DNA of 64,000 nucleotides from Bacillota bacterium (GTDB lineage Bacteria; Bacillota; Clostridia; Christensenellales; SZUA-584). The notes beneath the pieces are model-generated. The model saw only the letters and a program-made list of their open reading frames with translations. It did not search any database and was not told where the DNA came from. The translations under genes and the position numbers were made by a program. The stretch covers positions 79,107-143,106 of the forward strand of contig JAEWTW010000046.1 in the NCBI GenBank assembly GCA_023397655.1. The letters run 5' to 3'. Shown here one piece after another: positions 8,696-17,293 of the stretch (its first letter is position 1; each line of letters opens with the position of its first letter).

Positions 8696-9481
8696 ATGGT
8701 TATCGACTTTCATACGCACTGCTTTCACGATAAAATCGCGCCGGCCGCCATCGACTCGCTGGAGGACAAAGCGCGCATCGCAGCCGCGCACGACGGCACC
8801 GTCTCAGGACTGCTGGGTCACATGGAGCAGTGCGGCGTTAAAAAAAGCGTGGTGCTGCCTGTCGCCACCAAGCCTTCGCAGGTTTCCGTCATCAACGCAT
8901 GGGCGCTGGAAAACGAACAGGACAGGCTCTGCTTTTTCGGCGCTGCCCATCCGGACGACCCGGACTACGTGCAAAATCTGACCTGGCTGAAGCAGCACGG
9001 CTTCAAGGGCGTCAAGCTGCATCCGGATTATCAGCATTTCTTCGCCGACGAAGGCCGTCTGATGCCTGTTTATGAAGCGATTAGGGACACAGGTCTGACT
9101 GTGGTAATACACGCGGGCGTGGACGTAGGTTATCCCTCACCCGTGCACTGTACGCCGCTGATGCTCCGCCGCGTGCTTCAGAACGTACCGGGGCTTAAGC
9201 TGGTGGCTGCGCACATGGGCGCGCATGCGCTCTGGCGCGATGTGGAGGAAGTATTGCTCGGCCTGCCGCTTTACCTTGACACCTGCTATTCGCATTACAA
9301 GCTAGGCAACGAGGGTATGGCGCGCATGATCAGGCGGCACGGTTCGGAAAACGTGCTGTTCGGAACCGATTCGCCGTGGAAGAGGGCGGACGATGAGATC
9401 GTGCGCATCAGCGGGCTGCCGTTGCCCGTTTCGGATATCGAGAATATATTGTATAAAAACGCTATTCAGCTTTTAAAGTAG
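8696..9481 (+). CDS. Amidohydrolase-family metal-dependent hydrolase (amidohydro_2 type)
   Basis: A 261-aa TIM-barrel hydrolase. It opens with the metal motif DFHTHCFH, carries GVKLHPDYQ in the middle, a later VIHAG, then AAHMG and the C-terminal FGTDSPW with the catalytic aspartate. This set fits the amidohydrolase family 2 group, which includes decarboxylases and lactonases; the substrate is not evident. The ATG follows CCGGAG at good spacing. It appears to be a single-gene transcript, with no linked pathway genes. Confidence 0.82.
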   Translation: MVIDFHTHCFHDKIAPAAIDSLEDKARIAAAHDGTVSGLLGHMEQCGVKKSVVLPVATKPSQVSVINAWALENEQDRLCFFGAAHPDDPDYVQNLTWLKQHGFKGVKLHPDYQHFFADEGRLMPVYEAIRDTGLTVVIHAGVDVGYPSPVHCTPLMLRRVLQNVPGLKLVAAHMGAHALWRDVEEVLLGLPLYLDTCYSHYKLGNEGMARMIRRHGSENVLFGTDSPWKRADDEIVRISGLPLPVSDIENILYKNAIQLLK

Positions 9482-9665
9482 CGCCGACCAATCTCTTAAA
9501 ATGGGCTGACACTCCTGTTCTGTGGCGTTGATCGTTATCATTCGCGCATTTTCTCCGGTTTCTCCGGTTTATGGGCTTGTCCGGGCAGGCAAAATCCGCT
9601 AACAAATAGCGCCCCCCCCTCATATTATATATTGGATACCAAAACAGCATAGCGCGGGGTGACGT

Positions 9666-10025
9666 ATGATAGAGCGAGGAGATATATACTATGCGGATTT
9701 GAACCCCGTCACAGGATCAGAGCAGGGCGGTATACGCCCGGTGCTTGTGATACAAAACGATACCGGGAACCGTTTCAGTCCCACGGTTATCGTCGCAGCC
9801 ATAACGTCCAATCTTGGCAAGGCACGCCTCCCCACGCACATCATCATCGATGAGGATGCGCTGTCGGAGAAGAGCGTGGTGCTGCTCGAACAGATCAGAA
9901 CTATTGACAAGACAAGGCTGATTAAAAAAATGGGGCGGCTAAGCGAAAAGGATATGCTCCGGATCGACGAGGCGATATCCATCAGCATGGGGTTTGATAA
10001 AACGAAACAAAACGACAAAGACTAA
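9666..10025 (+). CDS. MazF/PemK-type endoribonuclease toxin (EndoA-like)
   Basis: A 119-aa protein of the MazF/EndoA family, which cuts mRNA at short specific sequences. The diagnostic N-terminus RGDIYYADLNP, the GSEQGGIRPVLVIQND core and the VLLEQIRTIDK segment are all present. In Bacillus relatives the antitoxin gene lies directly upstream; here the preceding 184 bases contain no convincing small antitoxin frame. The toxin may therefore be an orphan or be controlled by an unlinked antitoxin. A hairpin follows the stop codon. Confidence 0.92.
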   Translation: MIERGDIYYADLNPVTGSEQGGIRPVLVIQNDTGNRFSPTVIVAAITSNLGKARLPTHIIIDEDALSEKSVVLLEQIRTIDKTRLIKKMGRLSEKDMLRIDEAISISMGFDKTKQNDKD

Positions 10026-10049
10026 AGCGGAGGATTTCATCTTCCGCTT
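10025..10049 (+). terminator. Hairpin after mazF
   Basis: AAGCGGAGGAT (10025-10035) pairs with ATCTTCCGCTT (10039-10049), with one G-U pair and a TTC loop. The following sequence is only weakly T-rich, so termination may be partial. Confidence 0.55.
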
Positions 10050-10099
10050 ATTTCATGGAGCGCGAAAGGCATTTTGCTGAAACAGCGACAGGAGGCTGC

Positions 10100-10930
10100 A
10101 TGAACCAGCGCGTCAAAGATTACATATGGATGACAATTGGCGTGGGTATCGCCGTGGCAGGGCTGAATCTGTTTTTGGTACCCAACACCATCGCTGCGGG
10201 CGGCATCAGCGGCATCGCCACGATACTGTACCATCTCTTCGGGGTCCCTCTTGGCCTCTCCATTGCCGTGCTGAACATACCGCTGTTCCTGTTCGGTTTT
10301 CGCATGGTGGGTAAGAGTTTCGCCATCCGCACTGCATATTCACTCATTTTGTACTCGGTGTTAGCCGAGCTTATCCCTATACCGGCCAGTCAGGACCATT
10401 TTCTGGGCTGCGTATACGGTGGTGTGCTGGTGGGAATCGGCATCGGCATTGTCGTCCGGGCGGGCAGCAGCACGGGCGGCACCGACATGGCAGCGAAAAT
10501 GCTCAGCGCCCGTTTCAGGTCTGTGGGCATCGGCACTTTCGTGTTTTGTATCGACTTTGTGGTGATCGTTGCCGCCGGGCTGCTGTTCGAGCCCGAGATC
10601 GCGCTATACGCGCTGGCATCGCTGTTCATCACATCCAAACTGATCGACGCCATCACCGTGGGCCTCTCCGCTGCGAAGGCGTTCTATATCATATCCGACA
10701 AAAACGAAGAGATCGCCGCCGCGATATTGGAGAAGCTCAAACGCGGCGTTACTTCGCTGGGCGCCAAGGGGCTTTACAGCGGCCGCGAAAAAAGCGTGCT
10801 GCTGTGTGTGCTCCCCTGGCGCACCGAAGGCGTCCGTCTCAAAAGAATCGTACGAGGCATCGACCCCAGCGCCTTCGTGATCGTCGCAGACGTCAGCGAA
10901 GTCCTGGGCGAAGGTTTCGCACCACATTAA
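10100..10930 (+). CDS. YitT family membrane protein (DUF161 plus DUF2179)
   Basis: A 276-aa membrane protein with about five N-terminal transmembrane helices and a soluble C-terminal DUF2179 domain starting near FYIISDK. Family hallmarks are GLNLFLVPNTIAAGGISGIA and GIVVRAGSSTGGTDMAAK. The transport substrate of YitT proteins is not established. The start at 10100 follows AGGAGG; the frame opens earlier at 10055. It is followed, about 80 bases on, by the DUF308 membrane protein gene on the same strand. Confidence 0.88.
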   Translation: MNQRVKDYIWMTIGVGIAVAGLNLFLVPNTIAAGGISGIATILYHLFGVPLGLSIAVLNIPLFLFGFRMVGKSFAIRTAYSLILYSVLAELIPIPASQDHFLGCVYGGVLVGIGIGIVVRAGSSTGGTDMAAKMLSARFRSVGIGTFVFCIDFVVIVAAGLLFEPEIALYALASLFITSKLIDAITVGLSAAKAFYIISDKNEEIAAAILEKLKRGVTSLGAKGLYSGREKSVLLCVLPWRTEGVRLKRIVRGIDPSAFVIVADVSEVLGEGFAPH

Positions 10931-11013
10931 TTTTTTCACAGACAGCAGTTGTGTAACGTCATCGTTTGGGTTATTATTTAGTCAGATTAGTGTTTATAAG
11001 AGAGGAGCCTGAA

Positions 11014-11598
11014 ATGTTCTCGACTGAGAAAAAAACGCCCTGGTGGCTTGTCGTGTTGACGGGCGCTCTGATTATTGCGGCAGGCATATTCCTTCTGGCA
11101 GCAAACGGCATCAACAAGGCAGATCCCGGTGCAGCCAGCGTCGCACTGAGGACACTGATATTTATCGTTGGCCTTGGCGTGTTGGTTTACGGCATATATT
11201 GCATGATCAAAGCGATTCAACATAAAACCAATAACGGGGTATTCGTCCCATACCTCGTTCACGGCTTGCTCGACATCGTACTCTTCCTGCTGATTCTCAT
11301 CATTCCGCCTACGGCAGGCCTTATGGGTATTATACTCTCGTGCTGGCTGATCGTGTTCGGCGTATTCGGGATCATCCAGGGCCGCAAGGAAAGCAACAGC
11401 CGTAAAACCCGTGCAGGCGCGCTGCTGGGGCTGATTGGGTTGGCATTCCTTATCATACCGCTGGTGCTCACCATCAATCAGGTGGTTTTCCTCGGTATTA
11501 TCGCATTGGTTCTGGGCGTCATCCGTACCGTTCAGGGTATTATCTACAAGGTACGGCTGGACGGGCGCACGTCGGGCGGGCGGGCGAATCTAAATTAA
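11014..11598 (+). CDS. DUF308/HdeD-like membrane protein
   Basis: A 194-aa protein with six predicted transmembrane segments arranged as three hairpins, and the short positively charged loops typical of the HdeD/DUF308 family. Family members are linked to stress resistance in some bacteria, but a molecular role is not known. The start at 11014 is set by GAGAGGAG upstream; the longer frame from 10966 has no ribosome site. It precedes the thrS T-box region. Confidence 0.75.
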   Translation: MFSTEKKTPWWLVVLTGALIIAAGIFLLAANGINKADPGAASVALRTLIFIVGLGVLVYGIYCMIKAIQHKTNNGVFVPYLVHGLLDIVLFLLILIIPPTAGLMGIILSCWLIVFGVFGIIQGRKESNSRKTRAGALLGLIGLAFLIIPLVLTINQVVFLGIIALVLGVIRTVQGIIYKVRLDGRTSGGRANLN

Positions 11599-11673
11599 CC
11601 GCTGCCTTTGACATAGCTGTATATTATAACACGCGGCTGTCAATTTATGAGTGCTCAATCGATAAAACAGCAA

Positions 11674-11702
11674 TTGACTAAAACATTTGTCTGTCATATA
11701 AT
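11674..11702 (+). promoter_or_regulatory. Sigma-A-type promoter for thrS
   Basis: TTGACT (11674-11679) and TATAAT (11697-11702) are separated by 17 bases. Transcription would start near 11709, just before the T-box leader. Confidence 0.75.
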
Positions 11703-11709
11703 ATTTCAT

Positions 11710-11930
11710 AATCCTCTGCAGGATAAGTAGCGGCGAGTCAAAAGCGCATCAAGAGACGTGCACATCACAGGCTGAAAATGTGCCGTGCGTGACCAAAAGC
11801 GAAACCACCTGCGTTTTTAATGGGGTTGCGCCCTTATCCGCTGCAAAGCTGCCATTGATCAATGGAAGATGGGTGGAACCGCGGTGAACAATCGTCCCAT
11901 GCACGAATTTTAGTGCATGGGCTTTTTATT
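11710..11930 (+). promoter_or_regulatory. T-box riboswitch leader (threonine-specific) with terminator
   Basis: The gap of about 360 bases before thrS holds a T-box leader. Stem I is closed by GGATAAG (11721-11727) and CTTATCC near 11834. The T-box sequence TGGAACCGCG lies at about 11876-11885, directly before the terminator hairpin CCCATGCAC (11896-11904) / GTGCATGGG (11913-11921) plus a T-run. A GAAACCACC stretch (11801-11809) on the 3' side of stem I offers ACC, a threonine codon, as specifier. Uncharged tRNA-Thr would bind and allow read-through into thrS. Confidence 0.93.
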
Positions 11931-11958
11931 TTACTGTATATGTTGAAAGGACGAAGCA

Positions 11959-13890
11959 ATGAATATTACACTGGCAAACGGCGAAAGCAGAGAGTTTAAA
12001 GAAGGCATGAGCGCACTGGAAATCGCGTCGGCAATATCGAACAAACTGGCCAAACGGGCGCTGGCGGCGCGCATCGACGGCGCGGTACGCGGTCTTGATA
12101 CCGTGATCAGCGGTGACTGCCGTCTGGAAATACTGACGTTTGAGGATGAAGCGGGCAAGAAGGCGTTTTGGCACACCGCGTCACACATCATGGCGCAGGC
12201 AGTAAAGCGGCTGTTCCCCACCGCGAAGATCGCCATCGGCCCCGCGATCGACACGGGCTACTACTATGACTTCGATGTGGAGAAACCGTTTGACGCAGAG
12301 GATCTCGTTCGCATTGAGGCGGAGATGCAGCGCATCGTGGACGCGGATACAAAGCTCACGCGCTTTGAGCTGCCGCGAGCTGAAGCGCTTGCGCTGATGA
12401 AGGATGAACCTTATAAACAGGAGCTGATCAATGACCTGCCTGAGGATACGATATTAAGCTTCTACCGCCAAGACGATTTCACCGACTTGTGCGCGGGGCC
12501 GCACCTCGTTTCCACCGGCAAGGTGAAGGCGTTCAAGCTGTTGTCCATCGCGGGCGCTTACTGGCGCGGCAGCGAAAAGAACAAGATGCTCTCCCGGATA
12601 TATGGCACAGCGTTTGAAAAGCAGGCTGATCTGGACGCGTATCTGCAGCAGCTCAAAGAAGCGCGTGAACGCGACCATAATAAGCTGGGCCGCGAGCTGA
12701 AGTATTTCACCACCGTGGACGTTGTGGGTCAGGGCTTACCGCTGCTGATGCCCAAGGGTGCGAAGGTGATCCAGATACTGTCCCGGTTCGTGGAGGACGA
12801 AGAGGAAGCGCGGGGCTACACGCTGGTGCGCACGCCGCTGATGGCCAAGAGCGACCTTTACAAAATATCCGGCCACTGGGATCACTACAAGGACGGCATG
12901 TTCGTGCTAGGCGACGAGGAGAAGGGCGATGAAGTTCTGGCGCTCCGGCCTATGGACTGCCCGTTCCAGTTCATGATCTACAACTCGGAGCTGCGCAGCT
13001 ACCGCGACCTGCCGATACGCTACAGCGAAAATGCGACGCTGTTCCGTAACGAAGCCTCGGGCGAGATGCACGGACTTATCCGCGTGCGACAGTTCACGCT
13101 GGCCGATGCGCACATCATCTGCCGTCCCGACCAGCTGGCCGAAGAGTTTAAGGCGGTGGTGGACCTGATCCAGTACATGATGAAGTGTATCGGCGTACAG
13201 GACGACATCAAATACCGCTTCTCCAAGTGGGACCCGAGGAACACCGAGAAATACATCAACGACCCCGAGGCTTGGGAAACCACTCAAGGGTTGATGAAGC
13301 AGATACTGGACGAGATCGGTCTCGATTACGCGGAAGCAGATGACGAAGCCGCGTTCTATGGCCCCAAGCTGGATCTGCAGTTTAAAAACGTGTTTGGCAA
13401 GGAGGACACACTGTTTACGGTGCAGATCGACTTCTCCAACGCGGGTCGGTTCGATATGACATACGTGGATTCCAATGGCGAAAAGCAGCGTCCCTACATC
13501 ATCCACCGCTCCTCCATCGGCTGCTATGAACGCACGCTGGCAATGCTAATCGAGAAATATGCTGGCGCGCTGCCGCTGTGGATTGCACCGGAGCAGGTGC
13601 GCCTGATGTCCATCACCGACCGGGCTCTCCCCTATCTGCGCGAGTGGGAACAAAAGCTGCGCGCCGCCGGCGTACGCGTTTCGGTGGACGACCGCAGCGA
13701 GAAGATCGGCTACAAGATACGCGAGGGACGCTACGAGCGCATCCCCTACATGGTGGTTGCGGGCGACAGCGAAATGGAAAAAGGAACGCTCGCAGTCCGC
13801 AAACGCGGCGTGGGCGACCTCGGCGAGATGGACGGCGACCAGTTCCTCGATACGCTGCTGCAGGAGATACGCGACAAAACGATCTTCTAG
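11959..13890 (+). CDS. thrS: Threonyl-tRNA synthetase
   Basis: A 643-aa class II synthetase that charges tRNA-Thr. Domains in order: TGS (about 1-62), editing domain with HTASH (H72, H76) and its later histidine pair, catalytic core with zinc cysteine in RPMDCP and motif 2 FRNEASGEMHG, motif 3 IGCYERTLAMLIE, and the C-terminal anticodon-binding domain. Length is normal. The ATG follows AAAGGACG. Expression is probably controlled by the T-box leader directly upstream, and the gene ends at a hairpin terminator. Confidence 0.97.
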   Translation: MNITLANGESREFKEGMSALEIASAISNKLAKRALAARIDGAVRGLDTVISGDCRLEILTFEDEAGKKAFWHTASHIMAQAVKRLFPTAKIAIGPAIDTGYYYDFDVEKPFDAEDLVRIEAEMQRIVDADTKLTRFELPRAEALALMKDEPYKQELINDLPEDTILSFYRQDDFTDLCAGPHLVSTGKVKAFKLLSIAGAYWRGSEKNKMLSRIYGTAFEKQADLDAYLQQLKEARERDHNKLGRELKYFTTVDVVGQGLPLLMPKGAKVIQILSRFVEDEEEARGYTLVRTPLMAKSDLYKISGHWDHYKDGMFVLGDEEKGDEVLALRPMDCPFQFMIYNSELRSYRDLPIRYSENATLFRNEASGEMHGLIRVRQFTLADAHIICRPDQLAEEFKAVVDLIQYMMKCIGVQDDIKYRFSKWDPRNTEKYINDPEAWETTQGLMKQILDEIGLDYAEADDEAAFYGPKLDLQFKNVFGKEDTLFTVQIDFSNAGRFDMTYVDSNGEKQRPYIIHRSSIGCYERTLAMLIEKYAGALPLWIAPEQVRLMSITDRALPYLREWEQKLRAAGVRVSVDDRSEKIGYKIREGRYERIPYMVVAGDSEMEKGTLAVRKRGVGDLGEMDGDQFLDTLLQEIRDKTIF

Positions 13891-13934
13891 TCTGCGTCCA
13901 TTTACTCCTCGACGAATACACAGGTCTCTGTCAG

Positions 13935-13964
13935 GAGCGCGTCCTCCGTGGGCGCGCTCTTTCT
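13935..13964 (+). terminator. Terminator after thrS
   Basis: GAGCGCG (13935-13941) pairs with CGCGCTC (13953-13959), followed by TTTCTGT. Confidence 0.7.
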
Positions 13965-14053
13965 GTCAGGCGCTGCTGTGAACAGGGGTTGATAACGAGA
14001 AAAGCTGCCAACGGTCAGCCGGCAGCCTAATGCGTTTGGTTGAGTATCAATAC

Positions 14054-14326
14054 TTACCTAAGGTTCTCTTTCATTCTTTGGTATTCCTCTTCACTGACCT
14101 CGCCTTTTGCATAGCGTTCATCCAGAATCGTTCTCGCAGACGAAGTTTGAGACCCATCTCCTTCGCAGTAACCAAAGCGGCGGCCATGGAAATGGCAGCG
14201 GTCCCCGCGGACGATGCGCAGGATAATTCTGACGAAAACACTGATAATAATGACGGTAACGAGGATGCTGATGATGGCCGAAGCCCATCCCCAAGGTTCC
14301 AAAATCGGTACTCCATGAAAAAACAT
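14054..14326 (-). CDS. Small membrane protein with SHOCT domain
   Basis: A 90-aa protein with one N-terminal transmembrane helix (about residues 12-38) and a C-terminal SHOCT-type motif, seen as LDERYAKGEVSEEEYQRMK. SHOCT domains are short helical hairpins found at the ends of many membrane and toxin proteins, with no defined activity. A cysteine/histidine-rich stretch links the two parts. The ATG is preceded by AAGGAGA at good spacing. It converges with thrS. Confidence 0.8.
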   Translation of the reverse strand: MFFHGVPILEPWGWASAIISILVTVIIISVFVRIILRIVRGDRCHFHGRRFGYCEGDGSQTSSARTILDERYAKGEVSEEEYQRMKENLR

Positions 14327-14581
14327 ACTTTAATCTCCTTCCAAAACTAATCCAAATTTTTTTATAATCAGAATATACTAAAGTTCTCCGCTCCCCACAA
14401 TTGAAGAAAGTCACTGTTTTCATGTGACAAAAATCACATTAAGGAGTGAGTCAAAGCACCCTTCACGGTGAAGGCGAACCGGGTCGCTGCTGTATCTTTT
14501 CGCAGCTGGTAATCTGTGTTATTATATCCACTGAAACAACGCTATAACGTTATTTTTCCTTACAGCTGAAAGGAGAGCAAT

Positions 14582-15070
14582 ATGACAGAGGTGCGAATAC
14601 GCAATGTTCGCGTGGATGAGCTGGATACCTTCGCTGATTTATTGCGCCGAAGCTTTGCCACAGTCGCCGCAGATTTTGAACTTACGGAACAGAACTGCCC
14701 GACAAACGGGGCGTTCATTCAAACGGAACGTCTGTTGGCCGACTGGAACCGCGGCAACGTGATGGTTGGCCTGTTTGCGGACGGGCAACCGGCGGGCTTC
14801 GCGCAGCTGGTTCAAAAGGAAGCTGCCGTGTTCGAACTCAGCAAGCTGGCGGTGCTGCCTCTATTCCGTCACGAGGGTTATGGTGCGCAGCTGCTGGAGT
14901 GGGCGCGTGGCACCGTCCGCGATAAAGGCGGCGACAAAATCACAATCGGAATTATCGAGGAGAACACGGTACTGAAAAGCTGGTATTTGTCACACGGCTT
15001 CGTGCATACCGGCACCCGCGTGTTTCCTCACCTGCCGTTCACCGTGGGGTTCATGGAGCTTGCGATATAG
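14582..15070 (+). CDS. GNAT family N-acetyltransferase
   Basis: A 162-aa GNAT-fold protein with the acetyl-CoA-binding segment LAVLPLFRHEGYGAQLLEWA (the Q/RxxGxG/A variant here is RHEGYG) and the usual C-terminal strand FVHTGTRVFPHLPF. The acetylated substrate is not evident. The ATG follows AAAGGAGAG. It is followed about 70 bases on by an MFS transporter on the same strand, so a functional link such as detoxification plus export is possible but unproven. Confidence 0.85.
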   Translation: MTEVRIRNVRVDELDTFADLLRRSFATVAADFELTEQNCPTNGAFIQTERLLADWNRGNVMVGLFADGQPAGFAQLVQKEAAVFELSKLAVLPLFRHEGYGAQLLEWARGTVRDKGGDKITIGIIEENTVLKSWYLSHGFVHTGTRVFPHLPFTVGFMELAI

Positions 15071-15139
15071 ACCTTTGAACATATCCGCTTTCCGTGATAT
15101 GATAGGTGCCGTTGACAACATGGGGAGTGACAAATTCAA

Positions 15140-16366
15140 ATGACAGATAAACAGAAGAAGGATCTCTATCTGTTCTTGATTGCGGTGGCGTCAGTCGGTA
15201 TCGCGACCGGGTTCAGCGAATCGCTGTTCAACAACTATTTCCGCGATGTCTACAACGTAGACGGCCTGGGCCGCGGCATTATTGAGTTGCCGCGTGAGCT
15301 GCCCGGCATTATCGTCTTTTTCCTGATCAGTGCGGCCGCATTCATGGGCGATATTTCATTTGCCATCATCGCACAGGGTTTGGCGGCATTCGGGCTGGCG
15401 GCGCTCGGCTTCTTAACCCCGTCGTTCAGCGTTATGCTGATATTCCTTTTTATCAGTTCACTGGGTTCTCATATATACATGCCCCTTCGTGACAGCATCG
15501 GCATGTCTCTCTCCGAGCCAAATATGCTGGGCAAACGGATGGGCCAGGTCGCCGGGGTACAATCCGCGTTTCTGATGATCTCCGGCGCTTTGGTGTTTGT
15601 GCTGTTCCGCTTTGGCATTTTCAGCCTGACCAGCCAAACCAAATGGACTTTCGTGGTCGCTGCCGCCTTTTATGCCGCTGCCCTGCTGTTGTTTGTCAAG
15701 CTGAAAAAGGACGTCGGGCAGCTGCGGCGCAAGCGGGAGAAGATCAAGTTCATATTCCGAAAGGAATACAAATACTATTACCTGATCGCTATCATATTCG
15801 GCGTCCAGAAGCAGGTGATGCTGGTGTTCGGGCCATGGGTGCTCATTGAGACGCTTCGCCAACAGGAGTACACCATCGTGCTGCTGGGCATCATCGCGGC
15901 GCTGCTCGGCATGTTTTTCATGCCCCTGCTGGGCAGATGGATCGACCGCTTCGGCGTCAAGAAGCTGCTGTATGCAGACGCCTTTTCATTTATCTTCGTC
16001 TATTTGTGTTACGGCCTCTTGTCTCAGCTGTTCAACAGCGGCACGGTTGCCAAAGCGGGGCTGCCGCTCATACTGACATGCGCGCTGTTTGTGACGGACC
16101 GCCTCTCCTCCCAGATGGGCATTATCCGCACAATATACTTAAGGTCCATCGCCGTTGACCCCGCCGATGTAACGCCGACCATCTCGCTCGCGATGCTGAT
16201 GGATCATGTTGTTTCCATCACTGTGGGTGTGCTGGGCGGCGTGATCTGGATCACCATCGGCTCGCAGTTTATATTCTACATCGTCGCGGCGCTCTCTCTC
16301 GTCAATCTGGCCGTCGCCGTGGTCGTCAAAGAGCCGCGCGCAGAACTGTGCGGGAAGCGTTCTTAA
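15140..16366 (+). CDS. MFS transporter
   Basis: A 408-aa protein with about twelve hydrophobic helices and the basic central loop (KKDVGQLRRKREKIK) that separates the two halves of major-facilitator proteins. The substrate cannot be read from sequence. A GGGGAGTGA lies upstream of the ATG, although the spacing (about 12 bases) is long. It sits after the GNAT gene and ends at a hairpin shared with the convergent gene. Confidence 0.85.
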   Translation: MTDKQKKDLYLFLIAVASVGIATGFSESLFNNYFRDVYNVDGLGRGIIELPRELPGIIVFFLISAAAFMGDISFAIIAQGLAAFGLAALGFLTPSFSVMLIFLFISSLGSHIYMPLRDSIGMSLSEPNMLGKRMGQVAGVQSAFLMISGALVFVLFRFGIFSLTSQTKWTFVVAAAFYAAALLLFVKLKKDVGQLRRKREKIKFIFRKEYKYYYLIAIIFGVQKQVMLVFGPWVLIETLRQQEYTIVLLGIIAALLGMFFMPLLGRWIDRFGVKKLLYADAFSFIFVYLCYGLLSQLFNSGTVAKAGLPLILTCALFVTDRLSSQMGIIRTIYLRSIAVDPADVTPTISLAMLMDHVVSITVGVLGGVIWITIGSQFIFYIVAALSLVNLAVAVVVKEPRAELCGKRS

Positions 16367-16420
16367 CCAGATAAAACTCAGCGGAACATGGGGCTGATCT
16401 TTCAATGGAAATAAAAAAGA

Positions 16421-16445
16421 ATGCGGAAGTAACTTGCCGCATCCT
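16421..16445. terminator. Bidirectional terminator between convergent genes
   Basis: ATGCGG (16421-16426) pairs with CCGCAT (16437-16442), extended by AAGT/ACTT with a bulged base. T-rich tails lie on both sides (CCTTTTAT on plus, CTTTTTTATTT on minus). Confidence 0.7.
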
Positions 16446-16462
16446 TTTATGATTTAAGCTTA

Positions 16463-17230
16463 TTAAGAGAGCTGGCCTGCCGCCACCAGCACATTGCGGG
16501 CATGCTCCTTGTCCGCAAAGCCCAGCACGTCGGAAGCGCTGCCCGAGAAATACAGGCAGGCATGTCCCGCCATGTCGTTGTCCGCAATCGTGTCCTCACC
16601 GCCCGTATGTCCCAGCAGCGACGCCGCGTAGGTCTTGTCGCCCACCTTCACCAGCACGGCACGCTTTTCCCAGGTAAACGCACCGCCGAAGCATTCCAGA
16701 AACACGTCGGTTGCTGCGCCGTCCACCGTCTCAACGTCCGCATGGCCTGTCCCGCCCGTCCGCTTGACGGAGATGGATTTGCCCGTATTATAGTCGGTAA
16801 TGGTGAATGTCGTGTCCCCTGGAATCGCCGCGTTCACAACGGTTGACCAATCAGCAGCTTCACCCGGTGCGGGTGCGCTGCCCGTCAGCGAGGGTCCGGA
16901 AGGCGGTATCACGCCGGGGCTTAAGGGCTTTCTCACAGCGTCCATCGCGAACAGCTTGTCGTACGATATCTCGCCCAGCCGGCCGTCCGAATCCAGCCCG
17001 TTGCTCTTTTGAAACTCAACGACCGCCGCCTGTGTCATGCCTTTATACAAGCCCGTCGGACGATAATTCAAATATCCCAAGTCCCGCAGGCGCATCTGTA
17101 TTCTGAAAACAGCCGGACCGCTGCTGTCCAGCATCAGCATCTGAAAGCCTTCCGGCGCGGCGAGTGTACCCGGCACGCCTATTGAGAGAACAAGCACGAT
17201 CACGAGCAGGATCAGCGTTATCTTTTTCAT
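16463..17230 (-). CDS. Secreted protein with peptidoglycan-binding domain
   Basis: A 255-aa exported protein: an N-terminal signal peptide (KKITLILLVIVLVLSIG, cleavage after GTLA), a PG_binding_1 domain at about residues 35-90 (IQMRLRDLGYL, TQAAVVEFQKSNGL), a Pro/Ser linker, and a C-terminal domain of about 125 residues. The C-terminal segment with VKRTGGTGHADVE and AVLVKVGDKTYAASL resembles the domain found after peptidoglycan-binding modules in some clostridial secreted proteins, but I cannot name it firmly. The ATG at 17230 begins a typical signal peptide; a GTG twelve bases upstream is also in frame. Confidence 0.75.
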   Translation of the reverse strand: MKKITLILLVIVLVLSIGVPGTLAAPEGFQMLMLDSSGPAVFRIQMRLRDLGYLNYRPTGLYKGMTQAAVVEFQKSNGLDSDGRLGEISYDKLFAMDAVRKPLSPGVIPPSGPSLTGSAPAPGEAADWSTVVNAAIPGDTTFTITDYNTGKSISVKRTGGTGHADVETVDGAATDVFLECFGGAFTWEKRAVLVKVGDKTYAASLLGHTGGEDTIADNDMAGHACLYFSGSASDVLGFADKEHARNVLVAAGQLS

Positions 17231-17293
17231 ATGCAGGATCACTTCCTCTGGTTTTCTTGCATTATATCATGATCTGTCCCGAAAGTACAATAT

